From assembly GCA_002633005.1 (NCBI GenBank), contig NMRA01000060.1:42492-90073 (forward strand): DNA of 47,582 bases, given 5' to 3'. The notes below the pieces were generated by a model. That model was not told the DNA's origin. It searched no databases and saw nothing but the letters and a program-made list of their open reading frames with translations. This DNA comes from Phoronis australis. Lineage: Eukaryota > Phoronida > Phoronidae. Of this stretch, positions 11,004 through 23,029 are shown piece by piece (position 1 is the stretch's first letter; each line of letters begins with the position of its first letter). Both the position numbers and the translations under genes were made by a program.

Positions 11004-11512
11004 CTGAAATTAACGCCGAGAAAATATGAAATTAATTATATTGGCAGCACTCAGTGCCCACAAACAAATGCATATTCTAGGTTATAGGCTACGCCAATAC
11101 GGACTTGAGTGATCTTAAATCCAGTAAGCTAATGTCTTGCGACATGATGTGTGAACAAGTCGAGATTATTGACTAATATTTGTGTCCAAAAGTTCGTTGA
11201 TGTCCAAGTACAATATCCATATTAAACCACCCTCACACTTAGTTGATTTAACGGCAGCGTATACGCGAGTACAATAAGTTCGTTGGAAGATGTTAAGTTC
11301 GTTTGGTTGTTGCTGGGACTAAGTTCTTTGTTATTCTTTGACAATTCAGTACAAAGATCAAAACTTGAAATTAATTGTCCGAAATTCGTTGTAGGGCCAA
11401 CGCGAATGTATGTTCGTATGCAATAGTGAAGAGGCAGCCCACAAAACTTAGCATGTAGGTGAACGATGTACCAATTTCTAACCATAGGGGCACTTAGAAT
11501 CCAGTATCTGAC

Positions 11513-11655
11513 TTAAGGGGGGCCAAGGGGCCATGGCCCCCTAACATTCTTTCAGATTCCATTTGGCAGTTCGGGGTGCAAATGTCTGACGGGCAAAATC
11601 CTGTCTAATACTCTGCTCTGGCACCCCTAACTCAAATTGCTGGATCCGCCCCTAG
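11513..11655. mobile_element. MITE, copy 1 of a GC-ended family
   Basis: About 143 bases with ends GGGGGCCAAGGGGCCATGGC and CTGGATCCGCCCC. The sequence matches the reverse complement of 19526-19677 along its whole length, including AATCCTGTCTAAT-, CTCTGCTCTGGC- and AACTCAAA-type segments. No coding capacity. It lies in the receptor intron upstream of the 11.0 kb FN3 exon. Confidence 0.8.
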
Positions 11656-12794
11656 AATCCACCTCACCATATACAGAAATACACGTATGCCGTTGTCTAC
11701 ACGGTGAGTTGTGTCCGCTAAAATTCCCCAAAACTCACAGCCAAGTATGTCATTGAAAGTTTGAGCTGCACTTTGATATTCGACGTATCGTCTGAGTTAA
11801 AACCAACAATTGTGCCGCAGTCAACACCGGGTGACCTTTGACTTAAATTGTCCTCTGGGAAGGGTCTGCCAGAAACTCAAAAACGGCGTCCGAAAGGAGG
11901 TAGCTCATATATTCGAGGTACCAAAACAAATCCGTGTGATTCAAATACAAGTTACTGATTCCTACGCGTAAATGGCCTGTGAGAGACAAAAACCCTTTCT
12001 GGGTTGAGTGTCAGTCCCAGAAATCTCAACCAGGTTCGTGAAAATTTGTGAGATATTACGTGATGAAAATCCCGGTTAAATCTTGGTAAGGTTTTGTAGA
12101 ATAAAGATTTTCCACATGTATAAGGAAAGGTTTTGTGATCACGCAGTTCATGGCGAATTCTTGTATTTTCGTAACACTTTTGAGGCTATTAAAGTGGCAC
12201 TAGGTGCCAGATATATGATGGAGGAGCGTAAGCATTTTGGAAAGTACACGAAAACGCTAAAACTTTGGGATACCTGGAACTGTCAAAAACCAACCCAACT
12301 GTACTTCAGCGACATCTCGTGACCGCTAAACTTGCGTTAGATCGAGGAACCATGAAATGGTTTGAAAAGAGTCCTATCATTACAATCACAAAACAATGCT
12401 TTTAAAGAAACCAATAGACATGTTTTTAAAAATATTTTTTATCAAAATAAACTCGAAATAGTCATCACAACGCTTTCAAACAGTCACCCAACAATTAAAA
12501 TAACATCCGTGTCAGAGCCAATAATCAATGTATTGATATTGATTGTTTTTTCCAGGGATAGTCGCAGCTTTGACCTTCTCTCCCGGTCGCAAATCACTTT
12601 GTGTCACCCTACATTGGTGCCATCTATCCCTACCGGTAGCCACCAAATTCTCCCCACCAGCACCCACATAATTACCACAAACACTTTTCCACAACACGCT
12701 GAGAACGGATAAGACCTAATAGCGGCGCGGAGGGACGTTTGTGGCTATATCGGCGAGCTTGAGCTAATTTCGATTTCGGACTCTACATGTATGC

Positions 12795-13400
12795 CATTAA
12801 CTGACTCAAATGGCCGATAACGGGCGCTTTTCACAAGACTGAAAAAATCAATGTCCGGTACTTCTGAAATCGACAACGATGGTCGATAAACGTGAATTTG
12901 TCAGGACTTTTCGAAATTTCTAGCTTGGGAACAGGTGTGGACTGCATTGCGAGGCGACCATGCGGGAACATTAATGCTACACCGGCCAGCTTGCGCTCAG
13001 TTCAGTTTTGGGGTATACGCTTGCCGAGGTTGCCTTATCGTCCACGGCTGACGGCTACGTTTCGGTGGCCATCCCCAGTCTACCCATTGCAGACGACGCA
13101 CATATAAATTGTACACCTACGTGTAAAACAGGTAATAATTACAGATAAATGGTGCACTTTTCGTGACCCAGAAAATATGTTGTGTTAAGCTCCAGCGTTG
13201 CCCTCGAGTGTGTGCCTTGTGATGCAACCAACAGCGAGTTCTAGGGGCTAGCCTCTGCGAATTTCCCGAGAAATGCAGTCCGTTTATCGGCCATTCTTGT
13301 GGGTGTAGAAAAATGTCTTCTGCAATAGGCAAGTGGGGGATGTTCAATTTCCAGAAAATTGTACCGTTTATCGGCCATTTGTGTCAGTTTCAGAAGTACG
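12795..13400. repeat. Inverted repeat around a GC-richer block
   Basis: CAAATGGCCGATAACGG (about 12808) is inverted as CCGTTTATCGGCCATTTG (about 13364), with extra copies of CCGTTTATCGGCCAT at 13279. The interval is visibly richer in CpG than the flanks. No coding family was recognised, so it may be a decayed TIR element. Confidence 0.5.
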
Positions 13401-13966
13401 TGCTCTGTAATGTGCAGGGTTGGCGAACCAACAGTAGCGAGTCAGCAGTGGCCGCAAAACTGACAAGTCAGTCTGGGCAAGCATACAACCCGAAGGGGAA
13501 ATTAGTTCAAGTTGTCAGTTGTCGCAAGCTTCTCTCGTGGCTCGATGTTGTCCGCAGTCAGGTTCTGGGAGGACCTTAGGGCTCTTCTCTGCAAACGGTA
13601 AGTGTCACGTCGCGATTTAGTCCTGCCGGAGAGCGTTGTACACTGAAGTCCAGGGCCCCGTCTCTGCGGACGGCGATGATCGCTGTGCCGCAAAGCAGTG
13701 ATATCCCAGCAAAGCGTGCACCCCGCGTTCCCCAGACAGTACAAACAGGGTCTACAAAAGGCTTGTGACCCCGGACTATAGCCAATAGTATTTCTGATGG
13801 CAATCCACGATTACAGTGATTCCTCCGACAAAGAAATTGTAGTGCTAACGGGCGGTGACGCGGCCATGTTATTGAATTATTTCCAGGTTTCTCCGGCCGC
13901 AGGAAAAGTTATTGTTTGAATGACACATTTCCAGTGTTCGTTTATACCTTAAATCGACCCACTGTT

Positions 13967-14370
13967 GTGGATATTACTTTGGAAATTTCAATTATCCTGA
14001 CAACTTTTGTAACATGGTAAACTTCTAAGGATGAAAGTGTACATGTATATAAAACACCCTGCCCGCGTCTCATAGACGTAAAATTTGTTATCATGACTTG
14101 GTTGAATGTTTTTCGAAGATTATCCTTCTCCCTGATCTAATCTGAAACAATTTTGCGTTTACCATTCCAACCGTTGACAACTATCCCCCCTGAGTTCAGT
14201 CAGTTGGAATACTGCTGGCTACTACTCAATCTAATTAACTGCTCAATAAATAAATTCAGAATCACGAATATTACTTTGGAAATTTCAAATATCATGAACT
14301 AAACAAAACACAACCATACATTTACCTTTGTGCTATTATGAATATCATTGGATGAAAATGTCTATGAAGC
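13967..14370. repeat. Diverged local duplication
   Basis: The segment GATATTACTTTGGAAATTTC near 13971 recurs as GAATATTACTTTGGAAATTTC near 14266, with further similarity downstream (AACATGG..., GGATGAAAGTGT against GGATGAAAATGT). Non-coding. Confidence 0.6.
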
Positions 14371-15345
14371 AACGTGAAAGCCTCGACTTGTACGTCTCTT
14401 TTGGAAATAAAATCTATATTCGAAGGTTTTGGTTTCATGTGTTTCGTGGTTTATGATGCACATCCAAAATAAGCAAGTCCAGTAAGTCGAAGTCATCGTC
14501 CAACACCGCCAAATCCAACAAAATATCATGGTCTTTTATTTCTTGTTTACTACAATTAACCCTACGTGTAGCCGGAACAATAGAGATTTTCGGCTACCAA
14601 TGAAACGCGAACGCGATAGCGTGGGGTCAGTACTCCTTTACTTATTACGTCAAAATGTTAATCTGCATAATTGGCGACTAATTTCATAGTTCCTTAAATC
14701 TATGCAACACATTAATGTTTTTAGAAAGTTTAGCGAAACAAGAGATGGTGTAATTTAGTAGGTGTGTCTTACTTTATTGAATGTTCGAAACATGACCTTG
14801 TTTGAGTTCGTCGTCATGTTGCTATTTTTTCTCAGGAAACCTACAGGTGGTAATGGGTGTCAGAGAAAAAGTATATTTATGTTTCGCGCCACCATCTCAA
14901 TTTCCGAAATATGTTATGGAAACAAAAGATAAGAATACAAAGCAAACAAGAAATCCACTAGAAAAGACGAAAGTCGGATTTGGCAAGAATTTGGTTAAAC
15001 ATGAACCGCACTTGTGTATACTCTCGTCAGACAATTAAAGTAGACACAAGACGAAAAAAGCTAAAAGGATACCAAACCGGCTTTTGACCTGTAACAGATA
15101 TGAAAAACGACTTTGCTATTTAGTTATTGTATTGTATCTTAAACAAAATAGAGCCCTATGTAACCAACGTCAACCCTGCAAATTCCTTACAAAGACTGCG
15201 TAACAGGCAAGCGTGATCCACGCTTTAGGTAAGTATGTGATTTTAGTTTTACTATGCTTTTATTACTCATGTGTGGCAGAGCAAGGATTGGTTGAAATCG
15301 CCAGAACAAAGTTTAGTATCCGTTTAACTGAGAGTAATCTAATAC

Positions 15346-15651
15346 CTGAGTCCAGCGTTGTAGTCTCAACAAACACAGACGTTCCAGAAATGGGACCCGT
15401 TTTGGCCCGCACCCATATCCTATACTTGCTGAAAGGATAGAGATCATTCAAATGAGCCTCGGTAGGGACTGTTGTTGAAGTGATAGATTCAGTGGAGCTT
15501 CTTCCGTGGGAGCATGCCAACTGTTGCAATAACAGATGAGTAATATCGTAACGTTCTATAGGACAGCCATTGGAGACAGGTTCACTCCATGAGATTTTGA
15601 TTGATGTGCTGCTTCTTCCCTGAATTGCGAGGTTCCTTACCGCATGAGGCT
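15346..15651 (-). CDS. Fibronectin type III domain, single exon
   Basis: A 306-base phase 1-1 exon, 102 residues, with acceptor tttatcctttcacag and donor CTCAG/gtatta. It starts PHAVRNLAIQGRSSTSIKI, continues SWSEPVSNGCPIERYDI (B and C strands with tryptophan and the NG-I-Y turn), then LNDLYPFSKYRIWVRAKTG (E-F) and VFVETTTLDS (G). Every FN3 landmark is present and the frame has no interruption. Two cysteines (GCPI and LACSHG) are close in the C-C' region. Confidence 0.9.
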
Positions 15652-15659
15652 CTGTGAAA

Positions 15660-17740
15660 GGATAAATACTCCATTGAGGTTACTGAATGGTATGCAAGTT
15701 TAGCAAAATTTCTACAAAACCAGCAAAAGTGCATGTATATACTTTTTGAAAGTAGGAAGCATGAAGATTTTTATACCTTTTACCAATGCACCGTTAACTG
15801 GGTCACGAACGATTATCTGGTTATTAAAATTTGTCAAAATTTATGGCAACATCGATAGCAAAACAAGGGTCTCAATAACACTATCTGGAAAATCATGAAA
15901 GTCCTGATCTCGGCCGAGGTACAAAACTGTGTTCTAAAGGCTTTTACATAGATAACAGAAAGGATGAGAACATTATGCCATGTTGCATATTATTTAATTT
16001 GGTATATATTTGTAAGTTTTTTAACTAGATTGTCCTTTGAGACTTTAAGCACTAAGGATTAATTGACGACATTCTACAAAGAGCAAAATCCCCTCATCAC
16101 GTTGTTTTCTTAAATCATGTTTCATACTATGTCGAAGCTAAGACATATTCTGGCTGCCCCCTGAATGGAATAATCAAGTTCAGTGTACTTAACTTTGAGT
16201 AATCATATGCGGTTAACTCCAAAAATGAAATCAAAAAGCCCCACATCCCAAATGAGTTTGTTTGTAGAAGAGCGTGACCGTTACTTGGGTGATGTCCCTT
16301 GAATAGTTGCAGGGGAAAAGAGCAAGCTAAAATCCTCCCTTGGAAATAAGCCTAAATTGAAAAAGAGGACTTTAAACGAGGCTAGTAATAGATGCATGCA
16401 CTTGTCCTTTTTTAATTTTGTTTGCCTTGCAGTAAATAACGGACCTTGTCTGATCACCTCACAAAACTGTTTTACAAAAACAGATTTTTGACTGACGTGG
16501 GGCCTTTTTGTACCCGGGCTAGTCCTATTTATAGGTTTTTACTCGTATTACTTAAAGCTGTTTTTGCACAGATGTCATGTTAATTTGTTCTCTGGACACA
16601 TTTTGCACGTTCTATAGTAATAAAATGAAATGTAAAAAAGACGTTTCTTTTGTCCAAAGCAGAAAATGGAATGAATTCTCCTTAATCCCAGAAATAGACT
16701 TTTTCAAAGCAAGTGGCGTTAGGCAATACAAATTGGTAGTTTTGGTAGACCGGATGTTGAAATCACAACGTCCCTATAAGACATACACGTAGCTCAGTGA
16801 CAAGCATAACTGAGAGTAACCATGAAAGCCAGAAAAGACTTATCAAACGCAGTGTGCATGTGGCTACAATCATCGTCAAGTACTTGGCAAAAATTGAAAG
16901 AATCTTAATGAGTCCCAGAAACAGCTTTCGTGTTTGCGTAGACCAGCATTATTATTACGGCCCCTTTGGACCGTTTTGTATACAGTAAGTAATATCTCAG
17001 TTATAATGTTGGCATTATCCCAGGCACTGTCAAGCTATGTCGATCACTAGATGTCGGAAGGAAGTTCAGGCAGGGTCATCGAGCTAATGAATGCAGCCAA
17101 TCGGGAGGTGGGAACTCAACGATTGTCCGCCATATTTATCCCACAACCCTTGGTTTGTAAAAATGTGTTATGATGGTTTTGCTGTGCGATTCGGGCGCTT
17201 TAAATGCAGGTCACCAGATAAAAAGCAACAAACGAGGCAATGTATCTGTCGCTGACTTCATAAAACCGTGTAAGGGACTGATGATCAGAAGCATTATCTA
17301 ATGTACTTCGGTTCTTTGGCTCTTTTTCTAACACACACTACGGAGATTATCCCATGAATTCTTCGCATCAACCGTTATTAGCATTATACACCACTGGCGC
17401 CGAACTTTTTCACGACCCCCACCAACAAATAGCAAGCTTTTTCGTTGGAATTGGAAATTTATAATAAAATCCCAAAAACAGCGGATTTAGCTGTTTTACA
17501 GCTTTGGTGAAAGCTAAAAACTTCAAAAGTCACTCATCTACCCGAAATAGGCTCCAAAATGGGAGTGCTTTGCTTGAAAGTAGTTTTAAATAGTAGTTCA
17601 AAGGCTATTTGTGTTGTTTATACGTAATATGTTTGACGCAAGAATGTACTATAACACGGCCAACGCGATTGCCCTTTGGACGCGAAAGATGATGAGCCCA
17701 CCAGCCTACCACAAAAGTGCATCAAACTGAGCATGCGTAC
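15660..17740. other. Receptor intron, nothing recognised
   Basis: Intron between the 17.74 kb and 15.65 kb FN3 exons. No repeat with a second copy and no additional exon was seen. Confidence 0.55.
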
Positions 17741-17981
17741 TTGTGGTCGAAGTAGTTGCTTCCTCTACAGGAGAGTACTCTGAAGATGCATCTTTATTGG
17801 CTGCCTTCACGCGGACTTGCCATTGGGTACAGCCAGCAGACGACAGTTTCTGGGAATAAAAGGACTTTCCGCTCTGATAAGGCATGTCTGGTGCGTATCT
17901 GATCCAGTCAGTGCTTGAGGTATTCTTGTACTCCACAATGAAACGCAGTTGCTTGGAACACTTCCATTGGACCGAATTGGC
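17741..17981 (-). CDS. FN3 domain, second-half exon (strands C-G)
   Basis: A 241-base exon, phase 0 to 1, with acceptor ctcattattatag and donor CACAA/gtacgc. It reads ANSVQWKCSKQLRFIVEYKN, then an F-strand TQWQVRVKAANKDASSEYS and a threonine-rich end. The VEYKN and WQVRVKAAN blocks are typical FN3 C and F strands. An extra cysteine sits near the tryptophan and another (SSAGCTQW) before the F strand, so an internal disulfide is possible. It is the partner of the 65-base exon just upstream. Confidence 0.82.
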
Positions 17982-18193
17982 CTATAATAATGAGAAAATT
18001 ATCAAATACTCAGTCGTTCACTTGCTACATATAAGTAACCTTTGTTGTAAACTTCCATAAGCAAAAATATTAACATCAGAAGATCGATTTCCCGGCATTT
18101 TGAGATGTTTATTTGCTATTGAAAACCATTGAAACAAATTGAATTATTACTGTTGCTACTACATGTAAATTTAAACAAAAACACTCTGCTTAC

Positions 18194-18258
18194 CGTAATA
18201 TAAACTGTAACGAAAAGTGCGCCAGGAGAAATCTGCACTGTAGGCGAAAACAGGGGAG
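18194..18258 (-). CDS. FN3 domain, first-half exon (strands A-B)
   Basis: A small 65-base exon, phase 1 to 0, with acceptor gtatattcacag and donor ATTACG/gtaagc. It encodes about 21 residues containing PLFSPTVQISPGALFVTVYI, fitting strands A and B of an FN3 domain. It is too short to stand alone, but it joins in phase to the exon at 17981-17741. Together the two are 306 bases, exactly 102 codons, and make a full FN3. Confidence 0.68.
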
Positions 18259-19525
18259 CTGTGAATATACAAACGTGGTGTAAATTTCATACATAAAACC
18301 AGACAAATTGGTATTTTTGTGGAACACCTGCATTTGCAAAGATTGTCCATCACTTCTTTGTCACTTGTACATTCATTCATATAACTTTGACAAGAAACTG
18401 TTTGAGATAACAATTCAATAAAATTCGAGCAGTATGCAAATCAATAGACTAATCTACAGAGAAATTTGTCGCGTGATACCCTACTCTGTCAACTAGCTGG
18501 TAGTGGGTGACTGTAGTGCAAGGCAGGGTATCGTTTGAATTAAGTCTATATGAACGCTGTCAATCGGATCTGTTTTAATCTATATCCTCGTCAGCATCTT
18601 TCAATAACAGAGCTGCCCCAAACACATGTCGCATATTCTCATGCAATTAAATGGTGGTCATTCACTGCTGTCACTAACGCCCCGTCAACTGTGTTTTCGA
18701 TTTTCATCGAGTTGGCATCATTTCAGCCCCATATTCATTATAAAATCCTTCAATTATCTAAAATATTTATAGATCTTGGTCGTTTATGATATACATGTAG
18801 TTTTGTTGACATTACCTGAACTCGCCGTCTAAAATGTGCAAGTAGCTCTTAAAATGGAAATGTTTGACATCTTTGACAAACGGCAGGGTCTAAAATTATT
18901 CAGAAGTTAGTTAGTTGATAAAAGCATTCGTAAAACCAGAAGTCTACTTCACAACAGCCTGTGGGCTTTCTACATCGTGACACATTTTGCGTCTGGCGGC
19001 AAAAAGTGCATTCTTCGTTTTGGTCGGATCCTCTGGTCAAAATGTTGTACACGCACATGGATAATTTGTAGGCGTATCTTGTTATCGTTAGAATTTATTA
19101 CATGTTTATGAATTTTTCCTTGTAAAAGAATCCAGTTCATTTTTTCTATTACTGAAAGAGTACGTTGCACTTGCCAATTGTCACTGGCCGCCTTTTGTTG
19201 ACTATCCCATTTTTAATTTTTCCGCTATCCCGACACACTACCAAAATGTCCCGCTTTTTGACACACGGCGAAATTGACATATTTTCGTATACTTTTGTTG
19301 TTTTTCAACGAGACGTAGTCCTATATTTTCGAGTTAGTATTTTCAACATTCGACTAAAAAGAAAGAAACGGGACGTTTTATGGGTGTTTGAGACGTCTGC
19401 AATTTTCCATTCGACTCCAAGAAACAAAATTATGCCGCATGGCGCTTTTGGGTGTTACGTCTCCCGTTCGACAAAAAGCGTCGTCGGAACCTTTCTGTGC
19501 CTTGCGGCGAGCAGTTTTGGCATAG

Positions 19526-19677
19526 CGGGGGCGGATCCAGGATTTTGAGTTAGGGGGGCCAGGGCAGAGAATTAGCCAGGATTTTGTCCGTCAGATAATC
19601 GCGCCCGCCAACTGCCAAATTGAACCGGAGAGAATTTTAGGGGGGCCATGGCCCCCTTGGCCCCTCTAAATCCGCCA
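19526..19677. mobile_element. MITE, copy 2 of the same family, inverted
   Basis: About 152 bases from GGGGGCGGATCCAGGATTTT to GGCCCCTCTAAATCCGCCAC, the reverse-oriented relative of the 11.5 kb copy. Outer ends GGCGGATCCA and its inverted partner TAAATCCGCC form short terminal inverted repeats. Sequence divergence between the two copies is visible throughout, so they are not recent sisters. Confidence 0.8.
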
Positions 19678-20570
19678 CTACATGGGGCTGGCCCAGATTT
19701 CCCGCTTTTTAGCTGCAATTTCTGCTTTTTAATGCAGTTGACCCGTTTTTTTATTTTCGAAATGCTGACAACTATGCAGCAGGTGTTCAAAATAACATTA
19801 TCTCTTGTGATAAATATTATATTTGATGAATATTATATTTTCTAGAGTTCAAATAACAATCGTAAACTGTGTTCGAATGTCTCTTGTTTACGGTAACAGA
19901 TAAAATGTATGTATCCGGATCACTATTTTTACTACTATGTTAAGTCCAACACTGCAAGCTATGTAATTATCTATCCACTATACAGTCCAAAAACACAATA
20001 GATGTTTGCTCATTTTTTATCTATCAGAAAGACTTTATCTTCAAATTTCGGATAGGTAGTTGGAGTAATTAGTTGACCACGTTTTGAAAATATCACTGCT
20101 TCCTGAATTATTACTCAACGGCACCAAAGATCCAATCAATATATAAAGAAGTATTATTTTGGATGAATGTCTTTTTACGTTATTATTACATTCTGCTATT
20201 TTGGTAATACTCTTGTTTTGAAGAATTAAAAGTAATTTTCAAATCGGTCAGGTATGTGAAATTATAGTTACTTATGAATTCCGATATTCAACTTTTGCTT
20301 CTGGTATAACATACACCATCAAACACTGATGAAAAGTTTTTTAATGGTGTGATTTTTATGTAACTCGGTTGAAAAACGGTGGAGTAGCGAAAACTTTTAA
20401 TGACAGTAAATTTCATAGCAAGAACAACACCGGAAGAAACGAATCCAAACAGATGCCCCCAGTGCGACATCGAAGTAGTTGGCATTCCAGGGCAGATTGA
20501 ACTGTGGCACATGTTGGTGTTGACGGTAATGAAGCTCCTGACTGTTTTGCAAGTGAATGCGCAAGTGTAC

Positions 20571-20704
20571 CGTGCTTTGAAACAGGTTCATGTATTCCAA
20601 GTCTCCCACTGATGCCACAGCTCGAACTGCCAATTCATAATGGAAGTGCTCCACATGTAGACAAAGAGTGCAAAGATCCTCAAATCCTACTATATCAAAG
20701 GAAT
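20571..20704 (-). CDS. Partial FN3 domain (strands E to G)
   Basis: An open frame on the minus strand contains FHYELAVRAVASVGDLEYM, which matches the F-strand and F-G loop of FN3 domains (Y-x-L-x-V-R-A-V-x-S-x-G). Proposed borders are acceptor cttcttag and donor CACG/gtacac, giving phase 1 to 0. Upstream residues SFDIVGFEDL could be the E strand. No exon with the A to D strands was found between this and the FN3 at 21.5 kb, and the donor is weak. It may be a real half domain with an unseen partner exon, or a decaying one. Confidence 0.42.
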
Positions 20705-21300
20705 CTAAGAAGCTGATTTAACTTGTATTTTTAAAGTCAGTGGTGTAGCAAGCAGTCCATGTTGATGTCGTAATTTCGTTAACTCAAACTGAGTGAACTA
20801 GTACACCCCAAAAATTAGATCACTACAAGCCGTGGGAAATGATTTTGATTCGGTCATGATCAAACTCTCATAACTTCTGTCCGTTCCGTAGATTAAATGT
20901 GACCCATGATTATCGTTTCTTATAGTATTTTCAATAAAATTCCTTAGTTCATACAGTGTACCATGTCTTCAAAGCCTTAAGACGGGTTCACTAATCTGAC
21001 TTGACCAAAAAACTACCTCAAGACCATGGGATTGCGGGTAACACAACAGCTGGTCATGTGATATTAGAGAGATCATATTTTGTAAACATGTCCTCAATAC
21101 GTTTATTGTTTAAACTTCATACATGTAAGTTCGTTAATTATGGGAATTTTGATTTTCATATTGCACACGCATGTGTCCTATAAAATGAAGTAGGAAACGT
21201 AACATATGCATAATTCAGTAGATTTAAGTCATTCCTATTCTTAAAGAACTGCCGGAGCAATAGGAACAAACATTTGTTTGCGAATCTGTTATGTTCTTAC

Positions 21301-21588
21301 CTCCACAGAGAGTAGTAAAAGTAACCACATCATTGGGGCGACCAATTTTCTCCACATTATGCACCTCGACCAGCGCCCAAATTTGGACTCTATACTTTCT
21401 ATCCGGATGAAGACCTTTCAGCGAAAAAAACGGCGTTGCCGACCTGTCCTTGGACCATGACCGTTGGTTCGAACTTTTGTACTCCACTATGTAGGTGGTG
21501 ACACTTATGTCCGCCAACGGTTCCCAGGAGACAGTTGCTGATTGAGATTTTATATCGCGGACCTCTGCAGCACTTCCTAGTGTAGGTA
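21301..21588 (-). CDS. Fibronectin type III domain, single exon
   Basis: A complete 288-base phase 1-1 exon encoding a whole FN3 domain of about 96 residues. The acceptor is tccttgcaaaag and the donor is GGAG/gtaaga. Visible landmarks are the proline-rich start (PTLGSAAEV), the B-strand tryptophan (ATVSWEPLAD), the C-strand TYIVEYKSS, the E-F segment LKGLHPDRKYRVQIWAL and the G-strand VVTFTTL. FN3 domains act as spacers and binding modules in extracellular regions. This is the first of at least six on this strand. A one-exon FN3 with symmetric phase-1 introns is the usual shuffled-domain layout. Confidence 0.88.
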
Positions 21589-21886
21589 CTTTTGCAAGGA
21601 AAAATACACGTCATTATGGTTAGGCAAAGACATAATGAGGACTCATAAAAATTTGAACAAATTGGCAATGGGGGGACACTCAGATTCATCAAATATTATG
21701 ACATTACAAAATTTCGTCATGAGGATAACGCACTATTATTCTCCTCAGCCAATGGGCCCTGAGTTGTACCAGAATAAAATTTGAATCGCATAATGTACAA
21801 GTCAAATATACACGACAAAAACGAAAATGACTCCACTACTTATGATTTTTGCCCAGTCTTTAGCACACTGCCACATGACGTCGTCT

Positions 21887-21923
21887 GGCAGATGTTAAGT
21901 ATTGCTTAACTTGCCAGATCCAT
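21887..21923. repeat. Small hairpin sequence
   Basis: TCTGGCAGATGTTAAG faces CTTAACTTGCCAGA around a TATTG loop. It could be a tiny fold-back relic or a structured RNA segment in the receptor intron; nothing else supports a function. Confidence 0.45.
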
Positions 21924-22940
21924 GCGGCGGGCGCAAACGGGTCGCATGGTTATCGCTTATGCGGCACTACCATTGTTTTCCTTTGTTACTTCTTTGTTGA
22001 AGATAACAATACAGGTCGCATGCACATCGTACATGTACTTTCGGTGCACATCAGTCGGTTACTGACAAGTACTTGCCATTATTGTTTTTATTATAAGAAA
22101 TAAAATCAAAGTGAACAATGAATACGCCTATCTACCGATAAGCTGGCAAACTATTTCCCATGTTGATGAATCAAGTTTACATCAGCATGTGAACAACGTT
22201 TTTCATTTCAGTGTTTTCTTTGCCATAAACATACAACAACACAAATACATGTAAATGAAAAGTGCCAATAATTCATCAACTTTACAAAAATAAGGCTCAA
22301 CAGCAAAGGCCGTTTCATCTTTGTCACTATACTTACATGTATCTGTAGTCGAATAATGAAACACTGCCATTTAGGTTTACATATCAAAACTCCAAATGTC
22401 TGTTTCATAAAACGTGGCTTTTAAGTAAGACATTAGGTCTTGCACCCCACATAACTATTCCTGAGATATAATTTAGACTCACACCAGCAAAAAGTGTCTG
22501 AGAATACATGTACGACAGCTACTTACTGAGGTAATTTTATGGATTATTTCGGGGTTGTGAGATAACAACAACTCCATGGCTAAACCTTCATTTAATAACT
22601 GTGGCGTGGAAGGGCGAGACCAAATATCCGACTTAAGTCTTCTTAGAAGTCGCTTTTCATGAAACCAGACCCTGGTAAATGTTGATCCATATTTACCCTC
22701 TTGCACATCTCCATGAACATGGAACACGGCAACTTAGGGCTCCATTTTCACAAGACCCGCCCAAATTGTTTAGAAAATTTCAGGTTGCAAATGACTTCTT
22801 TGTTAGTGCGGAAAATGGCCGTAGGAGTCGGTGGGAGGAAATTGTTGGCGGACAAGGGGTCAGAGTTCGACGAAGTTGTATTTGGCTGTTTTCAAATATT
22901 AATTCTGCGTGATCTTTTTCACATTTTTCGCTAACACTAC

Positions 22941-23025
22941 ACAGATCTTTCCGCAACGTGGTCTATTGTACCCTTCCTGGCATTCACTGCAGTAGCCTGA
23001 ATACTTGTTATATTGTTCATTGCCA
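22941..23025 (-). CDS. Possible EGF-like exon fragment
   Basis: On the minus strand an acceptor tgactgtgcag precedes a short open frame containing SGYCSECQEGYNRPRCGKIC, a C-x2-C-x2-GY-x4-C-x3-C pattern like the end of MEGF/Tie-type EGF repeats. A GT follows the last cysteine codon (TGT/gtagtg). The implied phases (2 to 0) do not match the 1-1 pattern of the other exons, so either the borders are wrong or this is a relic. It lies between the EGF exons and the FN3 exons, where another EGF would fit. Confidence 0.33.
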
Positions 23026-23029
23026 CTGC

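Larger units (their letters stand above)
11660..15345. other. Receptor intron, mostly unrecognised sequence
   Basis: Intron between FN3 exons at 15.35 kb and 11.0 kb. It holds the inverted repeat and CpG-richer block at 12.7-13.8 kb and the duplication at 13.97-14.37 kb. A 75-codon minus-strand frame ending at 13576 (with GARFAGISLLCGTAIIAVRR) lies in the GC-richer part; I recognise no family in it. Confidence 0.55.

Noticed and set aside
22479-22727. Minus-strand open frame with a perfect TCA/gtaagt donor (LLSHNPEIIHKITS)
   Set aside because: No domain recognised, no phase agreement with neighbours and an uncertain acceptor; kept out of the exon list.
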